Positions 17,555 to 26,824 of a stretch of 64,000 nt of DNA are shown in pieces. Within the stretch, counting starts at the first letter, position 1. Each line of letters starts with the position of its first letter. Under the pieces are notes generated by a model that did no database searches, was not told the origin of the DNA, and saw only the letters and a program-made list of their open reading frames with translations. This DNA comes from Rhodospirillales bacterium. GTDB taxonomy: Bacteria; Pseudomonadota; Alphaproteobacteria; Acetobacterales; Acetobacteraceae. The DNA is taken from assembly GCA_017304945.1 (NCBI GenBank), contig JAFKLG010000081.1:1-64000 (forward strand), written 5' to 3'. The position numbers and the translations under genes were made by a program.

Positions 17555-19753
17555 ATGCGAGCTGTCGATCCCTGGTCGATGGAGAACCGCATGCGCCGTA
17601 CTTTCGCGCTGCTGGCGACTACTTTGCTTGCCTCCCCTGCCCTCGCGCAGAGCGCGGGGAACATGCCCGTGCAGAGCGCGAGGAACAACTTCGCGCAGAG
17701 CGCGGGGACCATGCCCGTGCAGAGCGGCAGGACCGACGTCGCGCAGGGTGCGGCGCCGATGTCCGCACAGAGCGCGGGCACCGTATCCACGCAGACGGCG
17801 CCGAGTGTCGCCACCTCGAACGGGGCAACCGTATCCGGGCAAGGCGCGTCCGACCTGCAGTTGAACGACGTGGTGGTGACCGCGACGCGCGTGCCGACCC
17901 CGCTCGAACAGATCCCGGCGAGCATCTCCGTGGTCGATCGCCAGACCATCGAGGTGAACGACTACAACACGCTGACCGACGCGCTGGCGTCGATCCCCGG
18001 CATCCGCGTGAGCTCCGCGGGCGGGCCCGGTGGGCAGGCGAGCGTGTTCATCCGCGGCACCAACTCCAACCACGTGCTGGTGCTGCGTGACGGCATGCCG
18101 ATCAACGACGCCTCGGAGGCGAACGGCGCGTTCAACTTCGGCGTCGACACGCTGTCGGATATCGAGCGCATCGAGGTGATCCGCGGCCCCATGGCCGCAG
18201 TGTATGGATCGGGCGCGATCGGCGGCGTGATCAACCTGATCTCGCGGCAAGGAAAGGAACCGGGGTTCCACGTCACCGGCGACCTGCAGGGCGGCTACCC
18301 CGCGCAGGTCCGCGGCGCGGTGGTGGCGAGCGGCGTGCAGGGCCCGATCGACTATGCGGCAACGCTCGAATCGCAGTCCCAGACGGGGTGGGACGCCGTG
18401 CCGGAACGCATGTCGGTCTACACCGGCAAGCCGCAAGGATTCCGCGACCGCGTCGGCACGCTGAACCTCGGCTACACGCCGATCGAGGGGACGCGCCTGT
18501 CGCTGTTCCTGCGCGGGCAACAGGCCTTCTTCGGCTTCAACAACCTGGGCTTCCCCACCTTCGACAATTCCAACTCGACGGGACAGACGGACTCGCTGAT
18601 GGGGCGGGTCGGCGTGACCTCGAAGATGTTCGGCGGCGTCTACGAGACCGGGCTGTTCGTGGGGCGGCTGCAGGACGACCGGCAATACCTGCAATGGCTC
18701 AATCCCGCGGATCCGAACCAGGCGGAGGGCAACAGCCGCTACCACTCGTACCGCACCGACGTGCAGTGGAACAACACGATCCATCTCGACGACGCGCTGC
18801 CGGCGGCGCTGTCCGCCAGCGCGCTGACCTTCGGCTACGAATACACCGAGGACACCGCGAAGGTGCGAGTGAACACGAGCTCCTTCGGGTCGGTGTTCGC
18901 GCAGGATGCCAACGCGTCGATGACGACGAACGCCGCCTATGCGGGGCTGCAGACGACGCTGTGGCAACGGCTGACACTGACCGGCCAGGTGCGGCAGGAC
19001 TGGGTCGGCAGCAACGCGCCAACCACCTGGCGGCTCGGCAGCGCCGTGGAAGTGCCGGAGATCCTCACGCGGTTCAAGGCCGCGTACGGCACCGCGTTCC
19101 GCGCGCCATCGCTGTTCGACCGCTATGGGATCGACAGCTTCGGCTATGTCGGCAACCCGTCGCTGAAGCCAGAGGAGGCGCAAGGCTGGGAGGTCGGCTT
19201 CGTCACCACGCTGCCCGGCGCGGGCCGAACGGATTTCGTCAGTTTCGGGGCCACGTATTTCAATCAGCAGGTGCAGAACCTGATCACCACGGTGTTCTCA
19301 CCGGTCTACACCGCCGTGAACATCGGATCGGCGCACATCCAGGGCGTGGAGACCGAACTGACGCTGCGTCCGGCGCGCTGGCTGACGCTGCGCGCGAGCT
19401 GGACCTTCACCGATGCGCAGAACGCGGATGACGGCACGCGGCTGCTGCGCCGCCCGCAGAACACGGGATCGGTGAACGCGACGATCACGCCGATCGCCGG
19501 CCTGAGCATCGCGCCGGAGCTGCTCTACACCGGCGCGTTCCGGGACTACCTGTACGGCAATGACAGCCTGGGGATCGGCAACGGCACGTCGCAGCAGGGA
19601 CTGCTCGCCAACCTCACCGTCACGTACGAGGTGAAGCCGGGGGTCCAGCTCTATGCGAACGGGCGAAACATCTTCGATTCGCGGTTCGAGCCGGTGAACG
19701 GATACCAGACCCCCGGAGCGTCGGCGGTGGCCGGGATCCGCATCAAGCTCTGA
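17555..19753 (+). CDS. btuB: TonB-dependent vitamin B12 receptor, BtuB-like
   Basis: A 732-residue outer-membrane receptor. The n-region and signal peptide run to ASPALA, then an unusual repeat-rich linker (residues about 32-105), the TonB box NDVVVTATR, the plug domain (PGIRVSSAGG, VFIRGTNSNHVLVLRDG, IERIEVIRGP) and a C-terminal 22-strand-type barrel ending GIRIKL. The riboswitch upstream makes cobalamin or a corrinoid the ligand. The ATG at 17555 is supported by GGGGAGA eight bases before it; Met codons at 17579 and 17591 are alternatives and would give a shorter, more standard signal peptide. Confidence 0.92.
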   Translation: MRAVDPWSMENRMRRTFALLATTLLASPALAQSAGNMPVQSARNNFAQSAGTMPVQSGRTDVAQGAAPMSAQSAGTVSTQTAPSVATSNGATVSGQGASDLQLNDVVVTATRVPTPLEQIPASISVVDRQTIEVNDYNTLTDALASIPGIRVSSAGGPGGQASVFIRGTNSNHVLVLRDGMPINDASEANGAFNFGVDTLSDIERIEVIRGPMAAVYGSGAIGGVINLISRQGKEPGFHVTGDLQGGYPAQVRGAVVASGVQGPIDYAATLESQSQTGWDAVPERMSVYTGKPQGFRDRVGTLNLGYTPIEGTRLSLFLRGQQAFFGFNNLGFPTFDNSNSTGQTDSLMGRVGVTSKMFGGVYETGLFVGRLQDDRQYLQWLNPADPNQAEGNSRYHSYRTDVQWNNTIHLDDALPAALSASALTFGYEYTEDTAKVRVNTSSFGSVFAQDANASMTTNAAYAGLQTTLWQRLTLTGQVRQDWVGSNAPTTWRLGSAVEVPEILTRFKAAYGTAFRAPSLFDRYGIDSFGYVGNPSLKPEEAQGWEVGFVTTLPGAGRTDFVSFGATYFNQQVQNLITTVFSPVYTAVNIGSAHIQGVETELTLRPARWLTLRASWTFTDAQNADDGTRLLRRPQNTGSVNATITPIAGLSIAPELLYTGAFRDYLYGNDSLGIGNGTSQQGLLANLTVTYEVKPGVQLYANGRNIFDSRFEPVNGYQTPGASAVAGIRIKL
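17648..17815 (+). repeat. 24-bp (8-residue) tandem repeat in the BtuB-like linker
   Basis: Seven in-frame 24-bp units encode QSAGNMPV, QSARNNFA, QSAGTMPV, QSGRTDVA, QGAAPMSA, QSAGTVST and QTAPSVAT; two weaker units may follow up to 17863. The array begins exactly at the predicted signal-peptidase site and ends before the TonB box, so it forms an extended periplasmic N-terminal linker. Units 1 and 3, and 2 and 4, are most alike, which suggests a 48-bp duplication. Confidence 0.85.
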
Positions 19754-19861
19754 CGTCGTCGGAACGGCGGCATGGCCGGTGTCGTCGCGGCATGGCCGCC
19801 CCGCCACTCGTGCTACGGTCGGGCACCCACGCTTGTGTCATGGCCGGCCACCCGCCCTCTC

Positions 19862-19899
19862 GTGTCATGGCCGGCCTTGTGCCGGCCATCCACGACTTC
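19862..19899 (+). repeat. Dispersed hairpin repeat, copy 1
   Basis: A 38-bp element: GTGTCATGGCCGGC, a 5-base loop CTTGT, then GCCGGCCATCCACGACTTC. ATGGCCGGC and GCCGGCCAT are a perfect 9-bp inverted repeat. The same two arms occur in reverse orientation at 26775-26811. Read in one frame it gives MAGLVPAIHDF, a peptide that recurs in spurious ORFs of Bradyrhizobium and acetic-acid-bacteria genomes. Partial left halves (GTCATGGCCGGCC) lie just upstream at about 19837-19852. Confidence 0.85.
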
Positions 19900-19982
19900 C
19901 TGAGGCACATCGATCGGAACCGGAACCTCCGGGAGACGACGCCGCGAACGGCACGGCGGCAGACGGCCGGTCAGCCCCCCGC

Positions 19983-20948
19983 TCACACGCTGCGGGCGAC
20001 GCCCCCGGACCGCGCCGCCGGACGGCGGCGGAAGCTGCGCAGGAAGCGGCGGACCCCGGCCCATTGCTGCTCGACATAGGTGCCGGTCGCCAACGCCTCC
20101 TCCCCCGAGGGATCGCCGGTCTGCACGTAGTCGCGGCTGAAATCGGCGGTGCGGAACATCATGTCCCACCAGGGGAAGACCGCGCCGTAATTGCAGCTCC
20201 GCTGGCCCGCGGCGAGGATGCCGTGATGCGCGCGGTGGAAGCGGGGCGAGATCAGCAGCCGCTCTCCCAGCCAGCCGAAGGACAGGCGGACATTGGCGTG
20301 CGACAGGCTCTCGAGGAAGCGCAGCACCAGCACCAGCAGCGGGAACTGCAGCGGCGGCACGCCGATCAGCAGCGCGATCACGCCGAACCACACGAAGGCG
20401 ATCACGTCGTCCAGCAGGTGGTTGCGGTCATCCGACCAGAAGGTCATCTGCCGTTGCGCGTGATGCAGCGAGTGCAGCGCCCACCACCAGCGGAACTGGT
20501 GCGACAGCCAGTGCCGCCAATACTCCGCGAAGTCCAGGATGATCGCATAGACCACGAAGGTCAGCACCTGCTCGCCCATCAGGAACGGAAACATCCGCTC
20601 GAGCGTAGGCGGCACCCAGCCATGGTCGGCGAGCGTGCCGTTGGCCCAGACCTGGATGCGGTAGAACAGCACGTAGGTGACGAAGGGCAGGATGCCGACG
20701 CGCGACAGCACGGTGTAGAGCGCGTCCACCCAGACCGCCTTGCTGTCCGGCCAGCGCTCGACCGGGCGCCAATGCTCGAGCGGCAGGCAGACGGCGAAGG
20801 TCACCGCGACCTGCACCGCGCCGTAGACCGCGAACAGCGCCCAGCCGTAGGAGACATCCTCCCAGTTCATCAGGCCGGTTTCGTAGAGCAGCGGGATCAG
20901 CAGGTGTTCCTGCAACCAGCCCGCCGTCAGGTCGAACGGGTCCTGCAT
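19983..20948 (-). CDS. Sterol desaturase / fatty acid hydroxylase superfamily membrane protein
   Basis: A 321-residue membrane-bound di-iron enzyme. Its histidine clusters are HWLSH at 146-150, HSLHH at 159-163 and HRAHH further on, the three-box pattern of the superfamily. Four or more hydrophobic segments precede or separate them. Members hydroxylate or desaturate sterols, hopanoids, fatty acids or carotenoids; the substrate is not evident. The start MQDPFDL lies four bases after the stop of the YVTN propeller gene, so the two are co-transcribed. Confidence 0.88.
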   Translation of the reverse strand: MQDPFDLTAGWLQEHLLIPLLYETGLMNWEDVSYGWALFAVYGAVQVAVTFAVCLPLEHWRPVERWPDSKAVWVDALYTVLSRVGILPFVTYVLFYRIQVWANGTLADHGWVPPTLERMFPFLMGEQVLTFVVYAIILDFAEYWRHWLSHQFRWWWALHSLHHAQRQMTFWSDDRNHLLDDVIAFVWFGVIALLIGVPPLQFPLLVLVLRFLESLSHANVRLSFGWLGERLLISPRFHRAHHGILAAGQRSCNYGAVFPWWDMMFRTADFSRDYVQTGDPSGEEALATGTYVEQQWAGVRRFLRSFRRRPAARSGGVARSV

Positions 20949-20952
20949 GGCG

Positions 20953-21924
20953 TCACCGGCTGGCGACGGGCGTCGGCGACGGCGCGTTCGGGTTGAGGAA
21001 GATCCCGTGCGGGGAGCGCCCGACATTCACCGTCGCGTACTCGCCGGTGGCCGGGTCGAGCACCGCCACCTTCTCCGCCCAGCGGCGGGTGATCCACAGC
21101 TTGCCGTCGGGAGCGAAAGCGATGTCGTCCGGGCCGCCCGGGATCTTGTAGGTGCGGATCGGCTGCAACGTCTTGGCGTCGAGCGAGACCGTGGTGCCGC
21201 CGGCGCGGTTGTTCACCCAGATGATCTTGCGGTCGGGCGAGAGGAACAGGTTGTGCGCGCCGCGGCCGGTCTTGATGTCGGCGATGACGCGGCCATCCTT
21301 CGGATCCACCTGCGCCAGATGGTCCGTGCCCATGTCGGCGACCAGGATGGTTCCGTCATGCCAGAGCACGCCGGCCGGCGTCTTCCCCACCGGCTTGTCC
21401 CACAGCACCGTCATGTTGGTCAGGTCGAACGCGATCAGCCGGTCGGTGTCCTGCAGGCTGACGAAGACGCGCTTGGAGTCGGGGGAGAAGTCGAGATGGC
21501 TGGGCGTCTTGGAGACGGGGAAGCGCTTCACCAGCGTCATCGTCGCCGCGTCGTAGACGTCCACCTGGTTGCGGGCGAGACCATTCACCACCAGGAACTT
21601 GCCGTCCGGGCTGAATCCCAGCTGATACGGGTCGGCGCAGGGCATCCGTTTCTGCAGCGCGCCGGTGGCCGGATCGAGGAACAGCATCTCGTTGCCGACG
21701 GTGTCGCCGACCAGCAGGCTCTTGCCGTCGGGGCTGAGCATCAGGTGGTGCGGCTCCCGCAACACGGGGATGCGCCGGACCTCCTGCTTCGTCGCCATGT
21801 CGACCACGCTGACGGACGCCCCGGCCGAATTGATGACGAAGGCGATGCCGCCACCGGCATGCGCCAGCCTTGGCGCAGCCCCCAGCATAAAAAGGAGCAG
21901 GAACAAGGAGGTGAGGCGGCGCAT
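20953..21924 (-). CDS. Periplasmic YVTN-type beta-propeller protein
   Basis: A 323-residue secreted protein with a signal peptide ending RLAHA and about seven propeller blades. The repeating pattern is LSPDGKSLLV, FSPDGKFLVV, FSPDSKRVFV, LSPDRKIIWV and FAPDGKLWIT. Such proteins serve as scaffolds or quinohaemoprotein-like partners, and no cofactor ligand set is recognisable. It is followed four bases later by the desaturase gene and preceded at 34 bases by the O-antigen-ligase-like gene on the same strand. The coupling with the membrane hydroxylase suggests a joint role, which is inference. Confidence 0.85.
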   Translation of the reverse strand: MRRLTSLFLLLFMLGAAPRLAHAGGGIAFVINSAGASVSVVDMATKQEVRRIPVLREPHHLMLSPDGKSLLVGDTVGNEMLFLDPATGALQKRMPCADPYQLGFSPDGKFLVVNGLARNQVDVYDAATMTLVKRFPVSKTPSHLDFSPDSKRVFVSLQDTDRLIAFDLTNMTVLWDKPVGKTPAGVLWHDGTILVADMGTDHLAQVDPKDGRVIADIKTGRGAHNLFLSPDRKIIWVNNRAGGTTVSLDAKTLQPIRTYKIPGGPDDIAFAPDGKLWITRRWAEKVAVLDPATGEYATVNVGRSPHGIFLNPNAPSPTPVASR

Positions 21925-21957
21925 TCAGGTGATCCTCGGGCCGATCTGCGGCGTTCC

Positions 21958-23328
21958 CTACGCCTTTCCGCCGCTGTCTCGCAAGCCAGAACGCATTCGC
22001 GCCTCACATTCCCCACGGGCAAAGATCGCAGTCGCAAACGCGAACAAAACACAGGCGGGCGTGGAGATCAGCACGTTGTCGGTGAAGGCGTGGGCGGCGA
22101 AGGCCAGGAACACGAGACGGATGATCCGGCGCTCCGCGCAGGCCAGCGCCGCACTGCGCCGGAGGACCCAGGTGATGAAGAGGCCGATCAGCAGGATGCG
22201 CCCTACCTGCCCGCCCTCCACCTCCATCCGCAGGTATTCGTTGTGGGCTGCCCAGGTGTGGAGCAGACGGGCAATCTGGCTTTCCGGGGCAATGATGACG
22301 TTGCCCGCCCCCAGCCCCCAGCCGAACCACGGTGATTGCGCGGCGGCGGCGCGGAAGGACGGCCACAGGTATTCGCGGCCGCTGAGATTCCCGAGATCGT
22401 TGGTCAGCAGGTTGAACACCCGCACGGTCGACAGGTCGTGCGCGAACAGGAGCAGCGGGACCAGCAGGAGGCCGCCTCCGAACAGCAGGAGCAGCCGGCG
22501 GCGGAGGGGCACGCGCGGCGACGGTACGGCGACCAGCGCCACCAGGGTGACGCCGATCGCATAGGCGAGCGGGGCGCGGGCGCCGGTCAGCACGAGAATC
22601 AGCAGATTGGCCCCAAGAAGCGCCGCGTCCTGCGCCCTGCCGGTACGCCAATGGGCGATCAGCCCGGCGTAGATGGCGGGGAGGCAGACACCGGCGAGGA
22701 ACGCCGGATGGCCGGTCCCGGCCAGGCGCCACCCGCCACTGTCGATGAAGAGCGGGCGCAGCCCGAGTGCGGCGAGCAGACCTCCGGCCGCGACGGCGAC
22801 GAGCGGCGCGCGCGGCACGGCCCACAGGATGGCGTTGCACCAGGCCATCGGCAGGCGGGCGAAGCCGAAGGCGTAGGGCGCGACGGAGCCCAGCAGCGAG
22901 CGGACGCTGTCGGCCAGGCTCAGGCCGGGATGCAGCCCGTGCAACGGTCCCCAGGCCCCGATCGCCAGGAATCCCCAGGCGGGGCTCGCCGCATCGAGAC
23001 GCGGCCCCCACCGCCACGCACAAGCGAGGGCCAGCACGATCGCCCCCCCTTTCACGACCGCGATGGTGGCCTGGAAGGCGGCGGGACCGACCAGATCGGT
23101 GAGCGCCATTTCGGGCGTGGCGCCCGCGACCAGCAGCCAGCCGGCGCACAGCGCGGGCAGGTGGCGCAGCGCCACGGCCGCGAGCGCGGCAGCGACCGTC
23201 GCGCCGAGGAGCAGCCAGTAGAGGGCCGGGGCGAGCAGGGCCGCGCCGAGCAGGGTCGCGAGCAGCAGGGCAAAGCCCGCATGCACCAGCGAGAGATCGG
23301 TCGAGGGCAGGACGGCGCCGCGCCACAT
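21958..23328 (-). CDS. O-antigen ligase (Wzy_C/WaaL-like) membrane protein
   Basis: A 456-residue polytopic membrane protein with about 11-12 hydrophobic segments. The large loop carries NLSGREYLWPSF, SPWFGWGLGAGN and HNEYLRMEVEGG, the Wzy_C signature shared by O-antigen ligases and polymerases, including the conserved Arg and His. It would join an undecaprenyl-linked glycan to lipid A core or polymerise repeat units at the periplasmic face of the inner membrane. No neighbouring polysaccharide cluster exists, so ligase and exopolysaccharide polymerase roles cannot be separated. Confidence 0.82.
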   Translation of the reverse strand: MWRGAVLPSTDLSLVHAGFALLLATLLGAALLAPALYWLLLGATVAAALAAVALRHLPALCAGWLLVAGATPEMALTDLVGPAAFQATIAVVKGGAIVLALACAWRWGPRLDAASPAWGFLAIGAWGPLHGLHPGLSLADSVRSLLGSVAPYAFGFARLPMAWCNAILWAVPRAPLVAVAAGGLLAALGLRPLFIDSGGWRLAGTGHPAFLAGVCLPAIYAGLIAHWRTGRAQDAALLGANLLILVLTGARAPLAYAIGVTLVALVAVPSPRVPLRRRLLLLFGGGLLLVPLLLFAHDLSTVRVFNLLTNDLGNLSGREYLWPSFRAAAAQSPWFGWGLGAGNVIIAPESQIARLLHTWAAHNEYLRMEVEGGQVGRILLIGLFITWVLRRSAALACAERRIIRLVFLAFAAHAFTDNVLISTPACVLFAFATAIFARGECEARMRSGLRDSGGKA

Positions 23329-23389
23329 TGCGCGAGCATGGGCCCGAGAGGTGAAGAATTCCCTGCCGGCGCGGACGCGCGCGGGCGGG

Positions 23390-24130
23390 TCAGCCCATGT
23401 AGGCGCCGCCGTTCACGTGCACGACCTCGCCCGTCATGTAGGCGGCGGCGTCCGAGGCGAGGAAGACCGCGACGCCGGCGATGTCCGCCGGACTCGCCAT
23501 GCGACCGAGCGGCACCGCTTTCGCCATTTCCTGGAGTTCGGCGTCGGTGTTGCCGTAGCGCGGTTGCGCCGTGTCCGTGAGACCGGGGGCGATCGCGTTC
23601 ACCCGGACCCCGTGCGGGGCCAGGGCGAGTGCCATGGCGCGGGTCAGCCCCACCACCCCGGCCTTGGTGGCCGAGTAGTGGACTCCGAGCGGCGTGCCGG
23701 AGAGCGCACGCGAGCTCAGGTTGACGATGCTGCCTCGGGTCCCGGCGGCGATCATGGCGCGCGCGGCGGCCTGGGCGCAGAAGGCGGTGCCCTTGAGATT
23801 GATGCCGTGCACGAAATCCCACTGCGCCGGCGTCATTTCGAGAAAGGGCACGCGCGGGAACACGCCGGCATTGTTGACCAGCACGTCCAGGCCGCCGAGA
23901 CCCGACACGGCCGTCTCCACCATCCCGGCGATCTGCTCCATGTCGCCGACATCCGCGCGGACGGTGAGCGCCCGCTGGCCGGCGTCACGCACCCGCGCGG
24001 CGACGGCATCGGCGGCGGCTTCGTCGTCCAGCCAGTTCACCGCGACGTCGTAGCCGACGGCAGCGAAGGCAACGGCGGTGGCCGCCCCGATCCCCTGCTG
24101 TGCTCCGGTCACCAGCACCACTTTCGCCAT
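23390..24130 (-). CDS. Short-chain dehydrogenase/reductase (3-oxoacyl-ACP reductase-like)
   Basis: A 246-residue classical SDR. The coenzyme motif TGAQQGIG is at residues 8-15, NNAG near 88, and the catalytic Ser-Tyr-Lys set appears in VNLSSRA and YSATK. PGLTDT and the C-terminal HVNGGAYMG are family-typical. The residues after the second strand (NWLDDEAAA) favour neither coenzyme clearly. The FabG-like length and layout suggest reduction of a 3-oxo or similar carbonyl, but the substrate is open. It lies downstream of tyrS on the same strand, with 228 bases between. Confidence 0.88.
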   Translation of the reverse strand: MAKVVLVTGAQQGIGAATAVAFAAVGYDVAVNWLDDEAAADAVAARVRDAGQRALTVRADVGDMEQIAGMVETAVSGLGGLDVLVNNAGVFPRVPFLEMTPAQWDFVHGINLKGTAFCAQAAARAMIAAGTRGSIVNLSSRALSGTPLGVHYSATKAGVVGLTRAMALALAPHGVRVNAIAPGLTDTAQPRYGNTDAELQEMAKAVPLGRMASPADIAGVAVFLASDAAAYMTGEVVHVNGGAYMG

Positions 24131-24358
24131 CGGTCATCCCCGCGCTTTGCTCCCCCGAACCTTGGGCCGGTGCGCGGCGGTCGGCAATGCACGCCGGCAA
24201 TGGACCGGCGGCTTCGGCGCATCCGACGGCAGGAGGGCCAGACCAATCCGCCCTCGCGCATACAGGTGCCTTGACGCGACCGGGCGTCGCGGTGGCAGGC
24301 CGCTGGCGTGGGTGGACGGCGGCGAGGCCCGCGCCGGAGATCGACGCGGGCAGCGGTC

Positions 24359-25603
24359 TCAGACGGGCTTCACCAGCCGATGGTGCTTGCGGCCGGCCGA
24401 GAGCTTGATCGCGCCCTCGCGCATGTCGGCGGCTGTGATCGTCAGGGCTTCGTCGGACACCGGCGCGTCATTCACCCGCGCACCGCCGCCACGGATCAGC
24501 CGGCGCGCCTCGCCGTTGCTGGCCGCCAGGCCGGCCAGGGTGAACAGGCGGAAGGCCGGAATGCCCGCCGCGAGCTCCGCCTGCGGCACCTCGACCGAGG
24601 GCAGCGTCTCGGCGGCTTCGCCCGCCTCGAAGGCACGGCGGGCGGTTTCGGCGGCGAGTTCCGCCGCCTCGCGGCCATGGGCGAGCGCCGTGGCCTCGGT
24701 CGCCAGCACCTTCTTGGCCTCGTTGATCTCGGCGCCGCCGAGTGCCTCGAGCCGCGCGATCTCGTCGAGCGGCAGGTCGGTGAACAGCTTGAGGAAGCGG
24801 CCCACATCCGCATCCTCGGTGTTGCGCCAGAACTGCCAGTAGTCATAGGCCGGGAGCCGGTCGGAGGTGAGCCAGATCGCGCCCTGGGCCGACTTGCCCA
24901 TCTTGGCGCCCGACGCCGTGGCGATCAGCGGCGTGGTCAGGCCGTAGAGCTGCGCGCCATCGGTACGGCGGCCGAGCTCCATGCCGGAGACGATGTTGCC
25001 CCATTGGTCGGAGCCGCCGATCTGCAGCACCACGCCGTGCCGGCGGTGCAGCTCGCGGAAGTCATAGCTCTGCAGGATCATGTAGTTGAATTCGAGGAAG
25101 GTCAGCGGCTGCTCGCGTTCGAGCCGCAGGCGGACCGAGTCGAAGCTCAACATGCGGTTGACGGTGAAATGCACGCCGACGTCGCGCAGCAGCGGGATGT
25201 AGCCCAGCGCGTCCAGCCACTCCGCATTGTTCGCCATGAAGGCGTCGCTCGGCTGGTTTCCGAACCGCAGGAACGGGGCGAAGCAGCGGCGGATGCCGGC
25301 CATGTTGGCGGCGATCTGCGCGTCGGTCAGGAGCTGGCGGGACTCGTCCTTGCCGGACGGGTCGCCGATCCGCGTGGTGCCGCCGCCCATCAGGACGAGC
25401 GGCGTGTGGCCGTGCTTCTGCAGCAGCCGCAGGATCATGATCTGCACCAGGCTGCCGACATGCAGGCTGTCGGCCGTGCAGTCGAAGCCGATATAGGCCG
25501 TGATCGGGCTCTGGGCCATGCGCGCGCGCAAGCCCTCGGTGTCGGTGCATTGAAAGATGAAGCCGCGTTGCGTGGCTTCGGTCAGGAAGTCGCTGTTCAC
25601 CAT
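24359..25603 (-). CDS. tyrS: Tyrosyl-tRNA synthetase
   Basis: A 414-residue class I aminoacyl-tRNA synthetase that charges tRNA-Tyr. It has the HIGH-equivalent HVGS at 48-51, the tyrosine-pocket signature [20 protein letters not shown] near residue 196, the KMSKS-equivalent KMGKS at 234-238 and a C-terminal S4 RNA-binding domain ([13 protein letters not shown]). Length and domain order match bacterial TyrS. It is divergent from anmK with 59 bases between the start codons, as in many alphaproteobacteria. Confidence 0.97.
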   Translation of the reverse strand: MVNSDFLTEATQRGFIFQCTDTEGLRARMAQSPITAYIGFDCTADSLHVGSLVQIMILRLLQKHGHTPLVLMGGGTTRIGDPSGKDESRQLLTDAQIAANMAGIRRCFAPFLRFGNQPSDAFMANNAEWLDALGYIPLLRDVGVHFTVNRMLSFDSVRLRLEREQPLTFLEFNYMILQSYDFRELHRRHGVVLQIGGSDQWGNIVSGMELGRRTDGAQLYGLTTPLIATASGAKMGKSAQGAIWLTSDRLPAYDYWQFWRNTEDADVGRFLKLFTDLPLDEIARLEALGGAEINEAKKVLATEATALAHGREAAELAAETARRAFEAGEAAETLPSVEVPQAELAAGIPAFRLFTLAGLAASNGEARRLIRGGGARVNDAPVSDEALTITAADMREGAIKLSAGRKHHRLVKPV

Positions 25604-25662
25604 GACCCGCCGGCCCAGTTATCAAGGGTCGCAGCGGGTAGCACAGCAAACGGGCGGGGAAA

Positions 25663-26727
25663 ATGCTGCGAACGATCGGGCTGATGAGCGGCACGTCGCT
25701 GGATGGGGTCGACGCGGCCTATCTGGAGACCGATGGCGAGCGGATCGTCGCATTTGGACCAACGTTGACCATTCCATACGACGCGACTTTGCGGACCGAT
25801 TTGCGGCGGCTGCTGACCCGCGCGCCCACGCTGGCGGCGGACGACCCGGACCTGACCTCGGCCGTGGCGCGCCTGACGGACGCGCATATCGCCGCGGTGG
25901 CCGCGCTGGGACGTCCCGCGGACGTGATCGGATTTCATGGCCAGACGGTCCTGCACCAGCCGCAGCACCGTCGAACCTGGCAGGTCGGCGATGCGGCGCG
26001 GCTGGCGGCTCAGACGGGCATGCGCGTGGCGTTCGACTTCCGCAGTGCCGACGTGGCGGCCGGTGGTGAAGGCGCGCCGTTCGCGCCGGTGTACCATGCC
26101 GCGCTGGCGGCGGAGATGCCGAAGCCTCTCGCCGTGCTGAACGTCGGCGGGGTCGCGAACGTCACGTTCATCGGGCGGGACGGCACGCTGCTCGCGTTCG
26201 ATACCGGCCCCGGAAACGGTCCCCTCGACGACTGGACGGCGCGACACGCCGGCGCCGCCTACGACCAGGACGGGGCGCTCGCCCGGTCCGGCCGCGTCGA
26301 TGCCGGGGTGCTCGACCGGCTGCTGGCCGACCCGTATTTCGCCCGCACGCCGCCCAAATCCCTGGATCGGCTCGATTTCGCGCGCCGGCTGGAGGCGAGC
26401 GGGCTGGACCAATTGTCGCCTGGAGACGGGGCGGCGACGCTGGTCGCATTCACGGCGGGGGCGGTCGCGACGAGCGTGCTGCCGGAGCGGCCGCTGCGTT
26501 GGCTGGTCACCGGCGGCGGGCGGCGGAACCCCGCGATCATGGCGGCGCTCCGCGCGGCGTTGGGCGCCGCCGTCGACCCGGTGGAGGCGGTGGGCTGGGA
26601 CGGCGACGCGCTGGAGGCACAGTGCTTCGGGTTCCTGGCGGCGCGGACGCTGGCGGGCCTGCCGCTCAGTTTCCCGGGCACCACCGGGGTTCCGGCCCCG
26701 ATGACCGGCGGGCGGGTGGTGACGTGA
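25663..26727 (+). CDS. anmK: Anhydro-N-acetylmuramic acid kinase
   Basis: A 354-residue ASKHA-fold kinase that phosphorylates and opens 1,6-anhydro-MurNAc in peptidoglycan recycling, giving MurNAc-6-phosphate. Signatures are GLMSGTSLDGVD at residues 6-17, IGFHGQTVLHQP, LNVGGVANVT, FDTGPGN and the ATP-site segment LVTGGGRRNP. The ATG follows CGGGGAAA. It is divergent from tyrS. MurQ, the next pathway enzyme, is not in the window. Confidence 0.96.
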   Translation: MLRTIGLMSGTSLDGVDAAYLETDGERIVAFGPTLTIPYDATLRTDLRRLLTRAPTLAADDPDLTSAVARLTDAHIAAVAALGRPADVIGFHGQTVLHQPQHRRTWQVGDAARLAAQTGMRVAFDFRSADVAAGGEGAPFAPVYHAALAAEMPKPLAVLNVGGVANVTFIGRDGTLLAFDTGPGNGPLDDWTARHAGAAYDQDGALARSGRVDAGVLDRLLADPYFARTPPKSLDRLDFARRLEASGLDQLSPGDGAATLVAFTAGAVATSVLPERPLRWLVTGGGRRNPAIMAALRAALGAAVDPVEAVGWDGDALEAQCFGFLAARTLAGLPLSFPGTTGVPAPMTGGRVVT

Positions 26728-26774
26728 GTGACCGGCGGCGGGGACGGTTGGATGAGTGACCGCCGGCGGGGACC

Positions 26775-26811
26775 GAAGTCGTGGATGGCCGGCCCGCGCC
26801 GGCCATGACAC
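26775..26811 (-). repeat. Dispersed hairpin repeat, copy 2
   Basis: The reverse complement of copy 1 at 19862-19899: the 14-base left arm (GTGTCATGGCCGGC) and the 19-base right arm (GCCGGCCATCCACGACTTC) are identical, and only the loop differs (4 bases, GCGG, instead of 5). It lies 3' of anmK and 3' of nrdJ, between convergent genes. Confidence 0.85.
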
Positions 26812-26824
26812 GGAAGGCATGCGG

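Noticed and set aside
19792..20079. Small ORF containing MAGLVPAIHDF
   Set aside because: It translates the dispersed hairpin repeat, a known source of spurious gene calls.
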